Source of the DNA: Pseudomonadota bacterium
GTDB lineage: Bacteria > Pseudomonadota > Gammaproteobacteria > Burkholderiales > Burkholderiaceae_B
NCBI GenBank assembly: GCA_023389535.1
Contig: JAEWEH010000118.1
Span: 1-5,867, forward strand
DNA length: 5,867 nt
Direction of reading: 5' to 3'
The stretch's first letter is position 1. Each line of letters starts with the position of its first letter. Shown one piece after another: positions 1 through 5,284 of this stretch. The notes beneath the pieces were generated by a model. The model was not told the origin of the DNA. It did not search any database and was given only the letters and a program-made list of their open reading frames with translations. The position numbers and the translations under genes are program-made.

Positions 1-1069
1 GAATGATGTTATGCATGGCGACGCTGCCCAGTTCCGCGTCCTCAAGGTTGACGATGGCTTCGCGGCCCACGACAAACGGGTGATCGATCAAATCGGCTAC
101 GGAGCACACCGGCCCGGCGGTGACGCCGGCCTGTTCGAACAGGTTCAGATTCTCTTCCTGGGTTTTTGTTCCGATGAAGTCTTGCAGAATGGCGTCCAGC
201 GCGTCTTTGTTCTGCACGCGGGCGTCGTTGTCATGGAAGCGCGTATCGGTTTTCAGTTCCGGGCGTCCTATGGTGTCGAAGATTCTCATGGCCATGGACT
301 GCATCGAGCCGGACAGGGCGATGTGTTTGTCGTCTTTGCAGGCATAGACATTGCGCGGAGCCGTATGGCTGGACTGGTTGCCGGAACGCATGGTGGGTTC
401 GCCGGTCAGCATGTATTTGGCGGCTTCCGACGAGATCAATGAAAAGATGGGCTCGAACAAGGACAAGTCCACCACTTGCCCGATACCGTCTTCTTCAGCC
501 GCGCGCAGCGCGGTCAGCACGCCTGCGGCGCCGTAGATGCCCGCGATCATGTCGGCCATGGCCAGTGGCGGCAGCGTCGGAGGCCGGTCGGCAAAGCCGT
601 TCAGATAGGCAAAGCCCGACATGGCTTCGACCAGCGTGCCGAAACCGGGCCTGGATTTATACGGGCCCGTCTGGCCCCAGCCCGAAACGCGCGCGATGAC
701 CAGGCTGGGGTTTAACCGATGCAGCACATCGGGGGACAAGCCCATTTTCTCCAATCCACCCGGCACAAAGTTTTCCACCAGAATATGCGAGTTCTTGATA
801 AGTTTCTTGAGCTGGGCCATGCCTGCTTCAGTTTTCAGGTCCAGCGCCGCGGAGCGCTTGTTCCTGCCGTACACCTTCCAATAAACCGCTTGGCCAGCCT
901 CGCGCCAGTTCCGCAGGTCGTCGCCTTTGCCGGGGCGTTCTATCTTGATGACGTCGGCGCCGAAATCGGCCAGAAACAGCGTCAACATGTTTCCGGCGAC
1001 CAAGCGCGACATATCAATGACTTTGATGCCTTGCAAAGGCCCTTTATGATCCGGATCACATGCTTTCAC
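1..1069 (-). CDS. CaiB/BaiF-family (class III) CoA-transferase, 3' end cut off
   Basis: The minus strand encodes 356 residues of a cytoplasmic class III CoA-transferase, running off the left edge before a stop. The family has about 400 residues, so roughly 40-50 C-terminal residues are probably missing. These enzymes move CoA from an acyl-CoA donor to a carboxylic acid through an aspartyl-CoA intermediate. Visible signatures are an N-terminal PLQGIKVIDMSRLVAGNM segment (residues 11-28), FGADVIKIERP (36-46), the LVENFVPG loop (97-104), GWGQTGPY (130-137) and the probable catalytic Asp173 in MADMIAG, the place of Asp169 in formyl-CoA transferase and CaiB. The start is a GTG because AGGAAG lies five bases upstream and no in-frame ATG occurs before the conserved IDMSRL; upstream the frame stays open to a TAG near 1168. 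It follows the Bug binding-protein gene on the same strand, suggesting a shared transcript. The substrate is unknown; oxalate, succinate-type or aromatic acids are all possible. Family sure, substrate not. Confidence 0.93.
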   Translation of the reverse strand, partial: MKACDPDHKGPLQGIKVIDMSRLVAGNMLTLFLADFGADVIKIERPGKGDDLRNWREAGQAVYWKVYGRNKRSAALDLKTEAGMAQLKKLIKNSHILVENFVPGGLEKMGLSPDVLHRLNPSLVIARVSGWGQTGPYKSRPGFGTLVEAMSGFAYLNGFADRPPTLPPLAMADMIAGIYGAAGVLTALRAAEEDGIGQVVDLSLFEPIFSLISSEAAKYMLTGEPTMRSGNQSSHTAPRNVYACKDDKHIALSGSMQSMAMRIFDTIGRPELKTDTRFHDNDARVQNKDALDAILQDFIGTKTQEENLNLFEQAGVTAGPVCSVADLIDHPFVVGREAIVNLEDAELGSVAMHNII

Positions 1070-1116
1070 AGAAACTTCCTTGATGTATTGATTGCCCTCG
1101 CGTTCTGCGGGGCGCG

Positions 1117-1178
1117 CGAATAGGCCCGGCACAAGACAGCCCACGGAGGACTGTCCAATGTGCGCGCTGACCTATTCG
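1117..1178. repeat. Nested inverted repeat between the two minus-strand genes
   Basis: An outer pair, CGAATAGG (1117-1124) and CCTATTCG (1171-1178), is perfectly complementary and encloses an inner pair, GACAG (1135-1139) and CTGTC (1151-1155), with an 11-base loop. On the minus strand this would fold in the mRNA between the binding-protein stop (1213) and the CoA-transferase GTG (1069). No T-run follows either arm, so it is not a classic Rho-independent terminator. It could be a processing or stabilising structure that sets different levels of the two proteins, or chance: an 8-base arm over a 46-base loop is modest evidence. Confidence 0.35.
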
Positions 1179-1212
1179 TTGTGTGGGTAGGGTTGCCTGG
1201 CGCGGCCGGAGA

Positions 1213-2190
1213 TCAGTTGATTTGCGCGCCGGACGCTTTGACGATGGCCGACCACTTTTCAAGATCGGCTGTCAGCCTTTGGGCGAGCTGCTCGGGGTTG
1301 TCGTGCAGCATTTCGATGCCAAGCTTGTCAAAGCGGTCTTTCACCGCTGGTTCCTTGAGCACGGCTTCGGTGGCCTTGTACAAGGTGTCGATGGTTGCTT
1401 TGGGCGTGCCTTTGAGCACGTACATGGCAATCCACAGGTCGCCGCTGTAGCCGGGGATTTCTTCACCGATGGCGGGTACATCGGGCAGGGCCGGATTGCG
1501 TTTTTCCGTGCTGACGCCAATGGCGCGTAGTTTGCCTTCCTTGATATTGGCGATGGATGAAGGCAGGCTGGCAAATACCATGGGCACCTGATTGCCCAGC
1601 ACATCGGCCATGGCGGGCGCCACCCCCCTGTAGGGGATATGCTGCAGTTTCAGTTCGCCCTTGCTGTCCAGCATGGCGCCCAACAAGTGATTCAGCGACC
1701 CGTTGCCTGCGGAGGCGTACTGATATTTATCCGGATTGTCCTTGACCAGCTGAATGAACTCTTTCAAGTTCTTGGCGGGGAAGGAAGGATTGACGCACAG
1801 CACATTCGGCACGGAACCGACCGCGGCCACGGGTTCGAAGTCATTGACGGGGTCAAAGCCCGGGTTCTTGTATAGCGCGGGGTTGATGGCTTGCGTGCTG
1901 CTGATGGTGAACAGGATGGTGTGGCCGTCCGCGGGCTCGCGCATGACGGCCTGGGTGCCGATATTCCCGCCCGCGCCGGGGCGGTTGTTGACGATGAAGG
2001 GCTGGCCGAGTTGTTCGGCCAGCTTTTCGGACACGATACGGGCAATGATGTCATTGGTGCCGCCGGGCGCTTGTGGAACCACCACATTGACCGGTTTGGT
2101 CGGAAAGGATGCGGCCTGCGAGGCGAAGGCAAGCATGCTTGCCGCGGCGATGGCGCAGAGCCGTGCGGTGAGTCTGGGTAGCTGCATCAT
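1213..2190 (-). CDS. Bug-family (TctC-like) periplasmic solute-binding protein
   Basis: This is a 325-residue extracytoplasmic solute receptor of the tripartite tricarboxylate transporter (TTT) family. A signal peptide is clear: basic N-terminus (MMQLPRLTAR), hydrophobic core rich in Ala and Leu, and a probable cleavage near ASQA-AS at residues 24-28. The mature protein begins with the family's FPTKPVNVVVPQAPGGTNDI, containing the ligand-loop PGGxxD pattern (42-47), followed by NNRPGAGGNIGTQ and YASAGNGSLNHLLGAML, all typical of Bug proteins. Three in-frame ATGs compete. AGGAG at 2203-2199 is only two bases from the ATG at 2196 but eight from that at 2190, so 2190 is preferred; the frame also extends to 2283 but that region holds the promoter and operators. 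No TctA or TctB permease gene is in view, which is common because most Bug genes are orphans. Ligand unknown, probably a carboxylate. Length is normal for the family. Confidence 0.95.
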   Translation of the reverse strand: MMQLPRLTARLCAIAAASMLAFASQAASFPTKPVNVVVPQAPGGTNDIIARIVSEKLAEQLGQPFIVNNRPGAGGNIGTQAVMREPADGHTILFTISSTQAINPALYKNPGFDPVNDFEPVAAVGSVPNVLCVNPSFPAKNLKEFIQLVKDNPDKYQYASAGNGSLNHLLGAMLDSKGELKLQHIPYRGVAPAMADVLGNQVPMVFASLPSSIANIKEGKLRAIGVSTEKRNPALPDVPAIGEEIPGYSGDLWIAMYVLKGTPKATIDTLYKATEAVLKEPAVKDRFDKLGIEMLHDNPEQLAQRLTADLEKWSAIVKASGAQIN

Positions 2191-2230
2191 TGTCATGTCT
2201 CCTGAACACTTTAGCTGTAATGGACGGCCT

Positions 2231-2259
2231 ATTCTTTCATCGGCAAAGGCATATATCAA
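2231..2259 (-). promoter_or_regulatory. Probable promoter of the binding-protein gene
   Basis: On the minus strand TTGATA (2259-2254; five of six bases match the -35 consensus) is followed after 17 bases by AAGAAT (2236-2231; four of six match the -10 consensus). Transcription would start near 2224, about 34 bases before the ATG at 2190. The -35 lies inside the palindrome at 2256-2270 and downstream of the one at 2281-2298, an arrangement expected for a LysR-activated promoter. Prediction only. Confidence 0.45.
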
Positions 2260-2270
2260 ATATTGTTTGA
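2256..2270. promoter_or_regulatory. Palindrome TCAAA-N5-TTTGA, candidate LysR activation site
   Basis: TCAAA (2256-2260) and TTTGA (2266-2270) are perfect inverted repeats around TATTG. Its centre is about 39 bases upstream of the predicted binding-protein transcription start and it overlaps the -35 hexamer. LysR-type regulators commonly have a weaker activation site near -35, so this fits, but the motif is short and the region is AT-rich. Confidence 0.35.
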
Positions 2271-2280
2271 ATATGGTTAA

Positions 2281-2298
2281 CATACATGTTTATGTATG
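2281..2298. promoter_or_regulatory. Palindrome CATACAT-N4-ATGTATG, candidate LysR operator
   Basis: CATACAT (2281-2287) and ATGTATG (2292-2298) are perfect seven-base inverted repeats separated by GTTT. The centre lies about 65 bases upstream of the predicted binding-protein transcription start, the classic place of the primary LysR recognition site, and upstream of the lysR gene itself, so it could also serve autorepression. It reads ATAC-N8-GTAT, one base wider than the textbook T-N11-A form. This is the strongest palindrome in the divergent region. Confidence 0.5.
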
Positions 2299-2405
2299 CC
2301 GCAAACAGGCTTCATATGGAAAGCCGAGCATCCCGGCGCCCGTCGGCCCGGCGCAGAAGGGATAGGCAAAACATGCGGATGCCCCGACAGCAGAACGGAG
2401 CGACC

Positions 2406-2423
2406 ATGGGAATACTTGAATGA
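2406..2423 (+). promoter_or_regulatory. Five-codon leader minicistron overlapping the lysR start
   Basis: GGAG at 2397-2400 is followed after five bases by ATG GGA ATA CTT GAA TGA (peptide MGILE). Its TGA overlaps the LysR ATG as ATGA. The regulator's own start has only GGGAA (2408-2412) as a Shine-Dalgarno, so coupling through this tiny reading frame could set regulator translation. Chance is possible with so short a frame. Confidence 0.35.
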
Positions 2424-3331
2424 CATTGACCCAATTGCGATATTTCCTGGCGGTGGTCAAAGCCGGCAGCATTTCCGGCGCGGCCGCCCAGATCCATGTG
2501 GCCCAGCCAGCGCTGTCCCAGCGCTTGAAGCAGCTGGAAGAAGAGTTAGGGCAGGTCTTGTTCAATAGATTGCCGCGGGGCATTGAACTGACCCATGCAG
2601 GGCACAAGCTGAAGACCCATGCCCTGGAGATCCTGCGCAGGGTGGATTCCGTACATGACGACTTTTTGTCGTCGGACCTGAACCCCCTGGGCAATGTGAC
2701 GCTGGGCATGTCGACGGCCGTCCACATCAAGTTCTGCGTGGACGTGCTCGAGCGGGTGAATCAGACGTATCCCAACATCAAGCTGACACTGGTCGAGAGC
2801 ATGAGCGGCACGTTGCTGGAATGGGCCGAAAGCGGGCGGATAGACGTAGCGGTAGTGTACGACACGCCTCGCAACACGCCTTTGTCGGTGCAGTTCATCG
2901 GCCGCGAAAACCTGTACCTGATTAGCAGTCCGGAGGCGAAGGCCGCACTGCCCGAAACGATCACTCTTGCGGACATAGCGGATCTGGACTTGATATTGCC
3001 GGCTTTCCCGCAGACCCTGCGCCTGATGATCGAAAAGGTTTTCAGCGACAACCTGGGCAAGGGCCCGCGCATTCAAACCGATGTCGACTCGACCTACGCC
3101 ATCAAGAAACTCGTGGCGGCGGGCAAAGGCCACAGTATCTTATCCATCCATTCCGTCGGCGACGAGCTGGCACGCAACGAGCTGTGCATCACGCCTATCG
3201 TCGACCCGCCCATCACCCGGACGATCAACCTGGTCACCAACAAGAATCTGCGCCTGGATGCCGGCATCCGCGCCGTCCACCGCATTGTCAATGAAGTGCT
3301 GGCGGAAAAATTATTGGATGCGCAGCCGTAA
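2420..3331 (+). CDS. LysR-type transcriptional regulator
   Basis: The product is a 303-residue LysR-family DNA-binding regulator, normal length for the family. The N-terminus (about 1-60) is the winged helix-turn-helix, with TQLRYFLAVVKAGSISGAAA leading into the recognition helix HVAQPALSQRLKQLE (26-40) and the LFNRLPRGIELTHAG wing (47-61). A linker helix follows, and residues about 90-295 form the periplasmic-binding-protein-like effector domain (LGNVTLGMS; LYLISSP; AAGKGHSILS). The HTH resembles the NAC/CbbR-like group that begins with LRYF and carries AQPALSQ. It is divergent from the Bug binding-protein gene, 229 bases away, and so is the likely regulator of the binding protein and the CoA-transferase, responding to their substrate or a metabolite. 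Effector unknown. ATG at 2420 is chosen because it starts the conserved MTLTQLRYF; another ATG at 2406 is out of frame. The gene converges with the methyltransferase gene across 95 bases in which I see no clear terminator hairpin. Confidence 0.95.
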   Translation: MTLTQLRYFLAVVKAGSISGAAAQIHVAQPALSQRLKQLEEELGQVLFNRLPRGIELTHAGHKLKTHALEILRRVDSVHDDFLSSDLNPLGNVTLGMSTAVHIKFCVDVLERVNQTYPNIKLTLVESMSGTLLEWAESGRIDVAVVYDTPRNTPLSVQFIGRENLYLISSPEAKAALPETITLADIADLDLILPAFPQTLRLMIEKVFSDNLGKGPRIQTDVDSTYAIKKLVAAGKGHSILSIHSVGDELARNELCITPIVDPPITRTINLVTNKNLRLDAGIRAVHRIVNEVLAEKLLDAQP

Positions 3332-3426
3332 CAACCATCGTGGTCCATCGCCGACGCAAGCTTGACGTAAAGTAGGCGGATGATGCCTGCCCGGTTTGCT
3401 GCGAGCTCGTCGGTGGTCGTCGCTGC

Positions 3427-4779
3427 TTACAGGCGATCGCGCCGGTCGCCCCGTTGGAAGCCGATCAGTGGTTCATCGATGTCCCGGCCTATCGCCAAGA
3501 CTTTGAACAGCTCGCCCATTTCCGCTTCCGACACCAGTTTCTGAATGGCTCCCAGGCTTTGCGCAGTGGCGCCGGCCGCCGACGCACGGCCCGTATTGTC
3601 GCGCCCGGCGGTGTCAGATGTGGCGTTGTCTTGCAAGGCCGCGCTCGATTCCGCCAGCACCTCGGCCAGCCCTGCATTCATCAGGAATCGCGCCTGGGAC
3701 GTATACCCCAGCACATGCAGGCCGCCTTCCAGGGCGGCATCCGCCATGGCGGTGAAATCGACGTGGGCGGTGATGTCCTGCAATCCCGCATGGACCAGGG
3801 GTTCACCATGGGCATGGTGCCGAAAATGGCACATCAGCGTGCCTTCGCTGCGTTGCGGATGGTAGTACTCGCGCTGCGGGAAACCATAATCGATCAGCAG
3901 GGCGGCGCCACGCTGCAGCCAGCCGCCCATCTGCTTCACCCAGGCTTCGGCGCGCAAATTGATTTCGGAGCGGTAGCCGGGCAGGGGAGGCATGCGCTGG
4001 GCCACGGCCTGCTTCAGCGCGGGCGGTGCAGGCCTATCCACGAATATGAAGGGACTGGCATTGGAGCCAGTCGCATTGGCAGGCATTGCGCCATCCAGCC
4101 CCGGGGCGTGCTGTCCGGCCGCGGTGCTGTCGGGTCGTCCCGTGGCCGCAAGGTCGTCGTGTCCGGAGGCCTGCCCCAGCGACACTCCGAGCTCCATTAG
4201 TTCGCCTTCATCATTCCACTGAAACAGTGCAACGGGCATCGCGTCCAGGACTTCGTTGGCCAGCACGCAGCCCGTGAAAGCTGAAGGCAGCGCATCCAGC
4301 CAGACCACGCTATCGCCGAATGGGCCTAAGCGCTGCTGTTGCCTTGCGCGCAGATCCGCCGACACTTCCAGAATCTGGTATTGCGGATCCAGCCCCAGGC
4401 GCCGCAAGGCGGGGATGAGCGCTGCCGCCAGAGCGCCCGATCCTGCGCCGAACTCCAATACCGTGGTGCTGCCGCTGGCCCGCAGGACCTGCGCGACCTG
4501 CCCGGCCAAGGTTTGCCCGAACAAGGGCGTCAATTCGGGCGCGGTGGTGAAGTCCCCCGTAGGAAGGCCGCCGCCAAACTTGGTATTGCCGGCGGCGTAA
4601 TACCCCAGGCCGGGGGCATAAAGCGCATCGTCCATCCAATGTTCGAAGGGCAGAAAATGATGTTCTGCAGCCTTGATCCGCCGGCGCAGGTGCGCCTCGA
4701 CCGCTTGCCCGTGCCGCGCCGAGTCGGCATCCAGCGCGGGCAGGCCCTTGGGCAGTGCTGTTGAGGAAGCGGGCGTCAT
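3427..4779 (-). CDS. SAM-dependent methyltransferase, MidA/NDUFAF7 family (COG1565)
   Basis: This 450-residue class I methyltransferase belongs to the family of human NDUFAF7, which dimethylates an arginine of complex I subunit NDUFS2; the bacterial substrate is not established. Visible family motifs are YYAAGNTKFG followed by GDFTTAPELTPLFG (75-88), the SAM-binding VLEFGAGSGAL (107-117), NEVLDAMPV (175-183), LLIDYGFPQREYYHPQR (294-310) running into GTLMCHFRHH, DITAHVDF, and the C-terminal GAIQKLVSEAEMGELFKVL. Two stretches rich in Ala, Gly, Ser, Thr and Asp (about residues 203-242 and 376-407) interrupt the conserved blocks and look like expanded surface linkers. The start at 4779 has GAGGA six to eight bases upstream and gives the ATGA overlap with the membrane protein before it; extension to 4881 would only read the membrane gene in another frame. 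It is probably cytoplasmic and cotranscribed with the small membrane protein. Confidence 0.92.
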   Translation of the reverse strand: MTPASSTALPKGLPALDADSARHGQAVEAHLRRRIKAAEHHFLPFEHWMDDALYAPGLGYYAAGNTKFGGGLPTGDFTTAPELTPLFGQTLAGQVAQVLRASGSTTVLEFGAGSGALAAALIPALRRLGLDPQYQILEVSADLRARQQQRLGPFGDSVVWLDALPSAFTGCVLANEVLDAMPVALFQWNDEGELMELGVSLGQASGHDDLAATGRPDSTAAGQHAPGLDGAMPANATGSNASPFIFVDRPAPPALKQAVAQRMPPLPGYRSEINLRAEAWVKQMGGWLQRGAALLIDYGFPQREYYHPQRSEGTLMCHFRHHAHGEPLVHAGLQDITAHVDFTAMADAALEGGLHVLGYTSQARFLMNAGLAEVLAESSAALQDNATSDTAGRDNTGRASAAGATAQSLGAIQKLVSEAEMGELFKVLAIGRDIDEPLIGFQRGDRRDRL

Positions 4780-4937
4780 TTCTTGTTCCTCAAGACGTAT
4801 AGCGCGTGGCACATGGCGATCAGGAAAGACGCCAGCAAGCCCACCATGATGGCGACCAGGTAATTGCCAAATACCACCCACAAGGGCAATGACAAAAGGA
4901 AGGCAAGCAACAGCGGCTTGCGGGCGAGAAGTTTCAT
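4776..4937 (-). CDS. Small two-helix membrane protein of unknown function
   Basis: The 53-residue product begins MKLLARKPLLLAF and has two hydrophobic segments (about 8-23 and 26-47) with a short polar turn at FGNY between them, ending in RNKK. Positive residues at both ends predict that both termini face the cytoplasm. Its TGA overlaps the methyltransferase ATG (ATGA), so the two are translationally coupled, and the real-gene case rests on this overlap and the clean hydropathy. In-frame ATGs at 4973 and 4961 would add polar residues and lack a ribosome site; 4937 also lacks a good one but gives the cleaner membrane protein. I do not recognise a named family. Confidence 0.7.
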   Translation of the reverse strand: MKLLARKPLLLAFLLSLPLWVVFGNYLVAIMVGLLASFLIAMCHALYVLRNKK

Positions 4938-4943
4938 GGCGCT

Positions 4944-4949
4944 ATTGTA
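4944..4949 (-). promoter_or_regulatory. Possible -10 element before the membrane-protein gene
   Basis: TACAAT on the minus strand (4949-4944; five of six bases match the -10 consensus) ends six bases before the ATG at 4937. No good -35 is seen at 17-18 bases (TGTCCC or ATGTCC). If used, the transcript would start at or next to the ATG, giving a leaderless mRNA, which would explain the missing ribosome-binding site. Weak evidence. Confidence 0.25.
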
Positions 4950-5001
4950 GCCAGCGCACATCGAGCGGGACATTTCAGAGCGTTAGCGCGAAATCCGCGC
5001 C

Positions 5002-5023
5002 GGGGATGCGAGAGCATATCCCC
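5002..5023. repeat. Imperfect hairpin GGGGATGC / GCATATCCCC
   Basis: GGGGATGC (5002-5009) pairs with GCAT-AT-CCCC (5014-5023), leaving an extra AT in the right arm and a GAGA loop that makes a tetraloop-like turn. On the plus strand TCTTT follows, so it could be a weak terminator shielding the toxin-antitoxin module from the left, but no plus-strand gene lies just upstream. Role unknown. Confidence 0.3.
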
Positions 5024-5038
5024 TCTTTCCCGTTGATA

Positions 5039-5049
5039 GTTGATTCAAC
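5039..5049. promoter_or_regulatory. Palindrome GTTGA-T-TCAAC upstream of the toxin-antitoxin module
   Basis: A perfect 11-base palindrome lies about 37 bases upstream of the predicted -10 hexamer of the module. Overlapping it, CGTTGA (5031-5036) and TCAACG (5045-5050) form another inverted pair. It may be a second operator for the antitoxin or a site for another regulator. Short and unproven. Confidence 0.3.
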
Positions 5050-5061
5050 GATATCCCTTCC

Positions 5062-5091
5062 TTGCTCAAATAGGCGTCAATGACGTATAGT
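5062..5091 (+). promoter_or_regulatory. Probable promoter and operator of the toxin-antitoxin module
   Basis: TTGCTC (5062-5067; three of six) and TATAGT (5086-5091; five of six) are spaced by 18 bases. The perfect palindrome CGTCA-A-TGACG (5075-5085) fills the spacer and abuts the -10 hexamer, exactly where a HigA-type antitoxin would bind to block its own promoter. The predicted start of transcription is close to the ATG at 5096, so the first cistron may be leaderless. Confidence 0.45.
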
Positions 5092-5095
5092 GAAT

Positions 5096-5283
5096 ATGAA
5101 GACAAGGCCGATTGCCATCATCGAGCTGCCGCGTTCTTCTATTTCTACTACCGAACGGATGTTCCGATTTATATGCTGCTGGCCTATGCAAAGGCGGCGA
5201 GGGCGGACTTGACGCCGAATCAAAGACATCAGGTTGCAAAGCTGACCATGCTGCTGAAGGAGCAGCATGTTAGGGGAGATTAA
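5096..5283 (+). pseudogene. Broken HigB/RelE-type toxin with internal deletion and frameshift
   Basis: The stretch holds both ends of a RelE-superfamily HigB-2-like mRNA-interferase toxin without the middle. ATG at 5096 opens MKTRPIAIIELP, a plausible toxin N-terminus, but that frame then turns unrelated and stops at 5210-5212. In the neighbouring frame, from about 5130 to the TAA at 5281-5283, lies the conserved C-terminus: FFYFYYRTDVPIYMLLAY then AKAARADLTPNQRHQVAKL, matching the family's IYY-x-x-D-x-x-x-YLL-x-x-YAKNE-x-x-x-LT-x-x-x-R pattern. Known family members have about 100-115 residues; only some 55-60 can be accounted for, so roughly 50 central residues (including the usual GGxRK and GKRGG basic region) are missing. 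An ATG at 5080 opens the C-terminal frame, but it precedes the -10 hexamer and gives an unrelated N-terminus. The stop is one base before the antitoxin ATG, as in intact modules. A functional toxin is unlikely. Confidence 0.7.
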
Positions 5284-5284
5284 G

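Noticed and set aside
2191..2283. Upstream extension of the Bug receptor to ATG 2283 or ATG 2196
   Set aside because: The extension to 2283 would bury the signal peptide and cover the promoter; ATG 2196 is only two bases from AGGAG, whereas 2190 has eight-base spacing.
1754..2365. Plus-strand reading frame of 203 codons
   Set aside because: It is antisense to the Bug receptor gene and crosses its promoter region; the encoded protein shows no family features.
2546..3133. Minus-strand reading frame of 195 codons
   Set aside because: It is antisense to the LysR gene, whose HTH and effector-domain motifs are clear.
3332..3426. Terminator between the converging LysR and methyltransferase genes
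   Set aside because: I looked for a stem with a T-run on either strand and found only short scattered complementarity such as CGAGCTCG.
3454..4200. Long plus-strand reading frame of 248 codons
   Set aside because: It lies antisense to the conserved methyltransferase coding region, has no recognisable motif and no ribosome site, and is explained by GC-rich codon bias on the opposite strand.
4779..4881. Upstream extension of the methyltransferase to ATG 4881
   Set aside because: The extra 34 residues are read from the membrane-protein coding region in another frame, and the ATG at 4779 has a good ribosome site and the ATGA overlap.
5080..5283. Intact 67-residue protein starting at ATG 5080
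   Set aside because: The ATG precedes the likely -10 hexamer, has no ribosome site, and the first 18 residues do not resemble a toxin N-terminus; only the C-terminal part matches the HigB/RelE family, so a broken toxin gene is the better reading.
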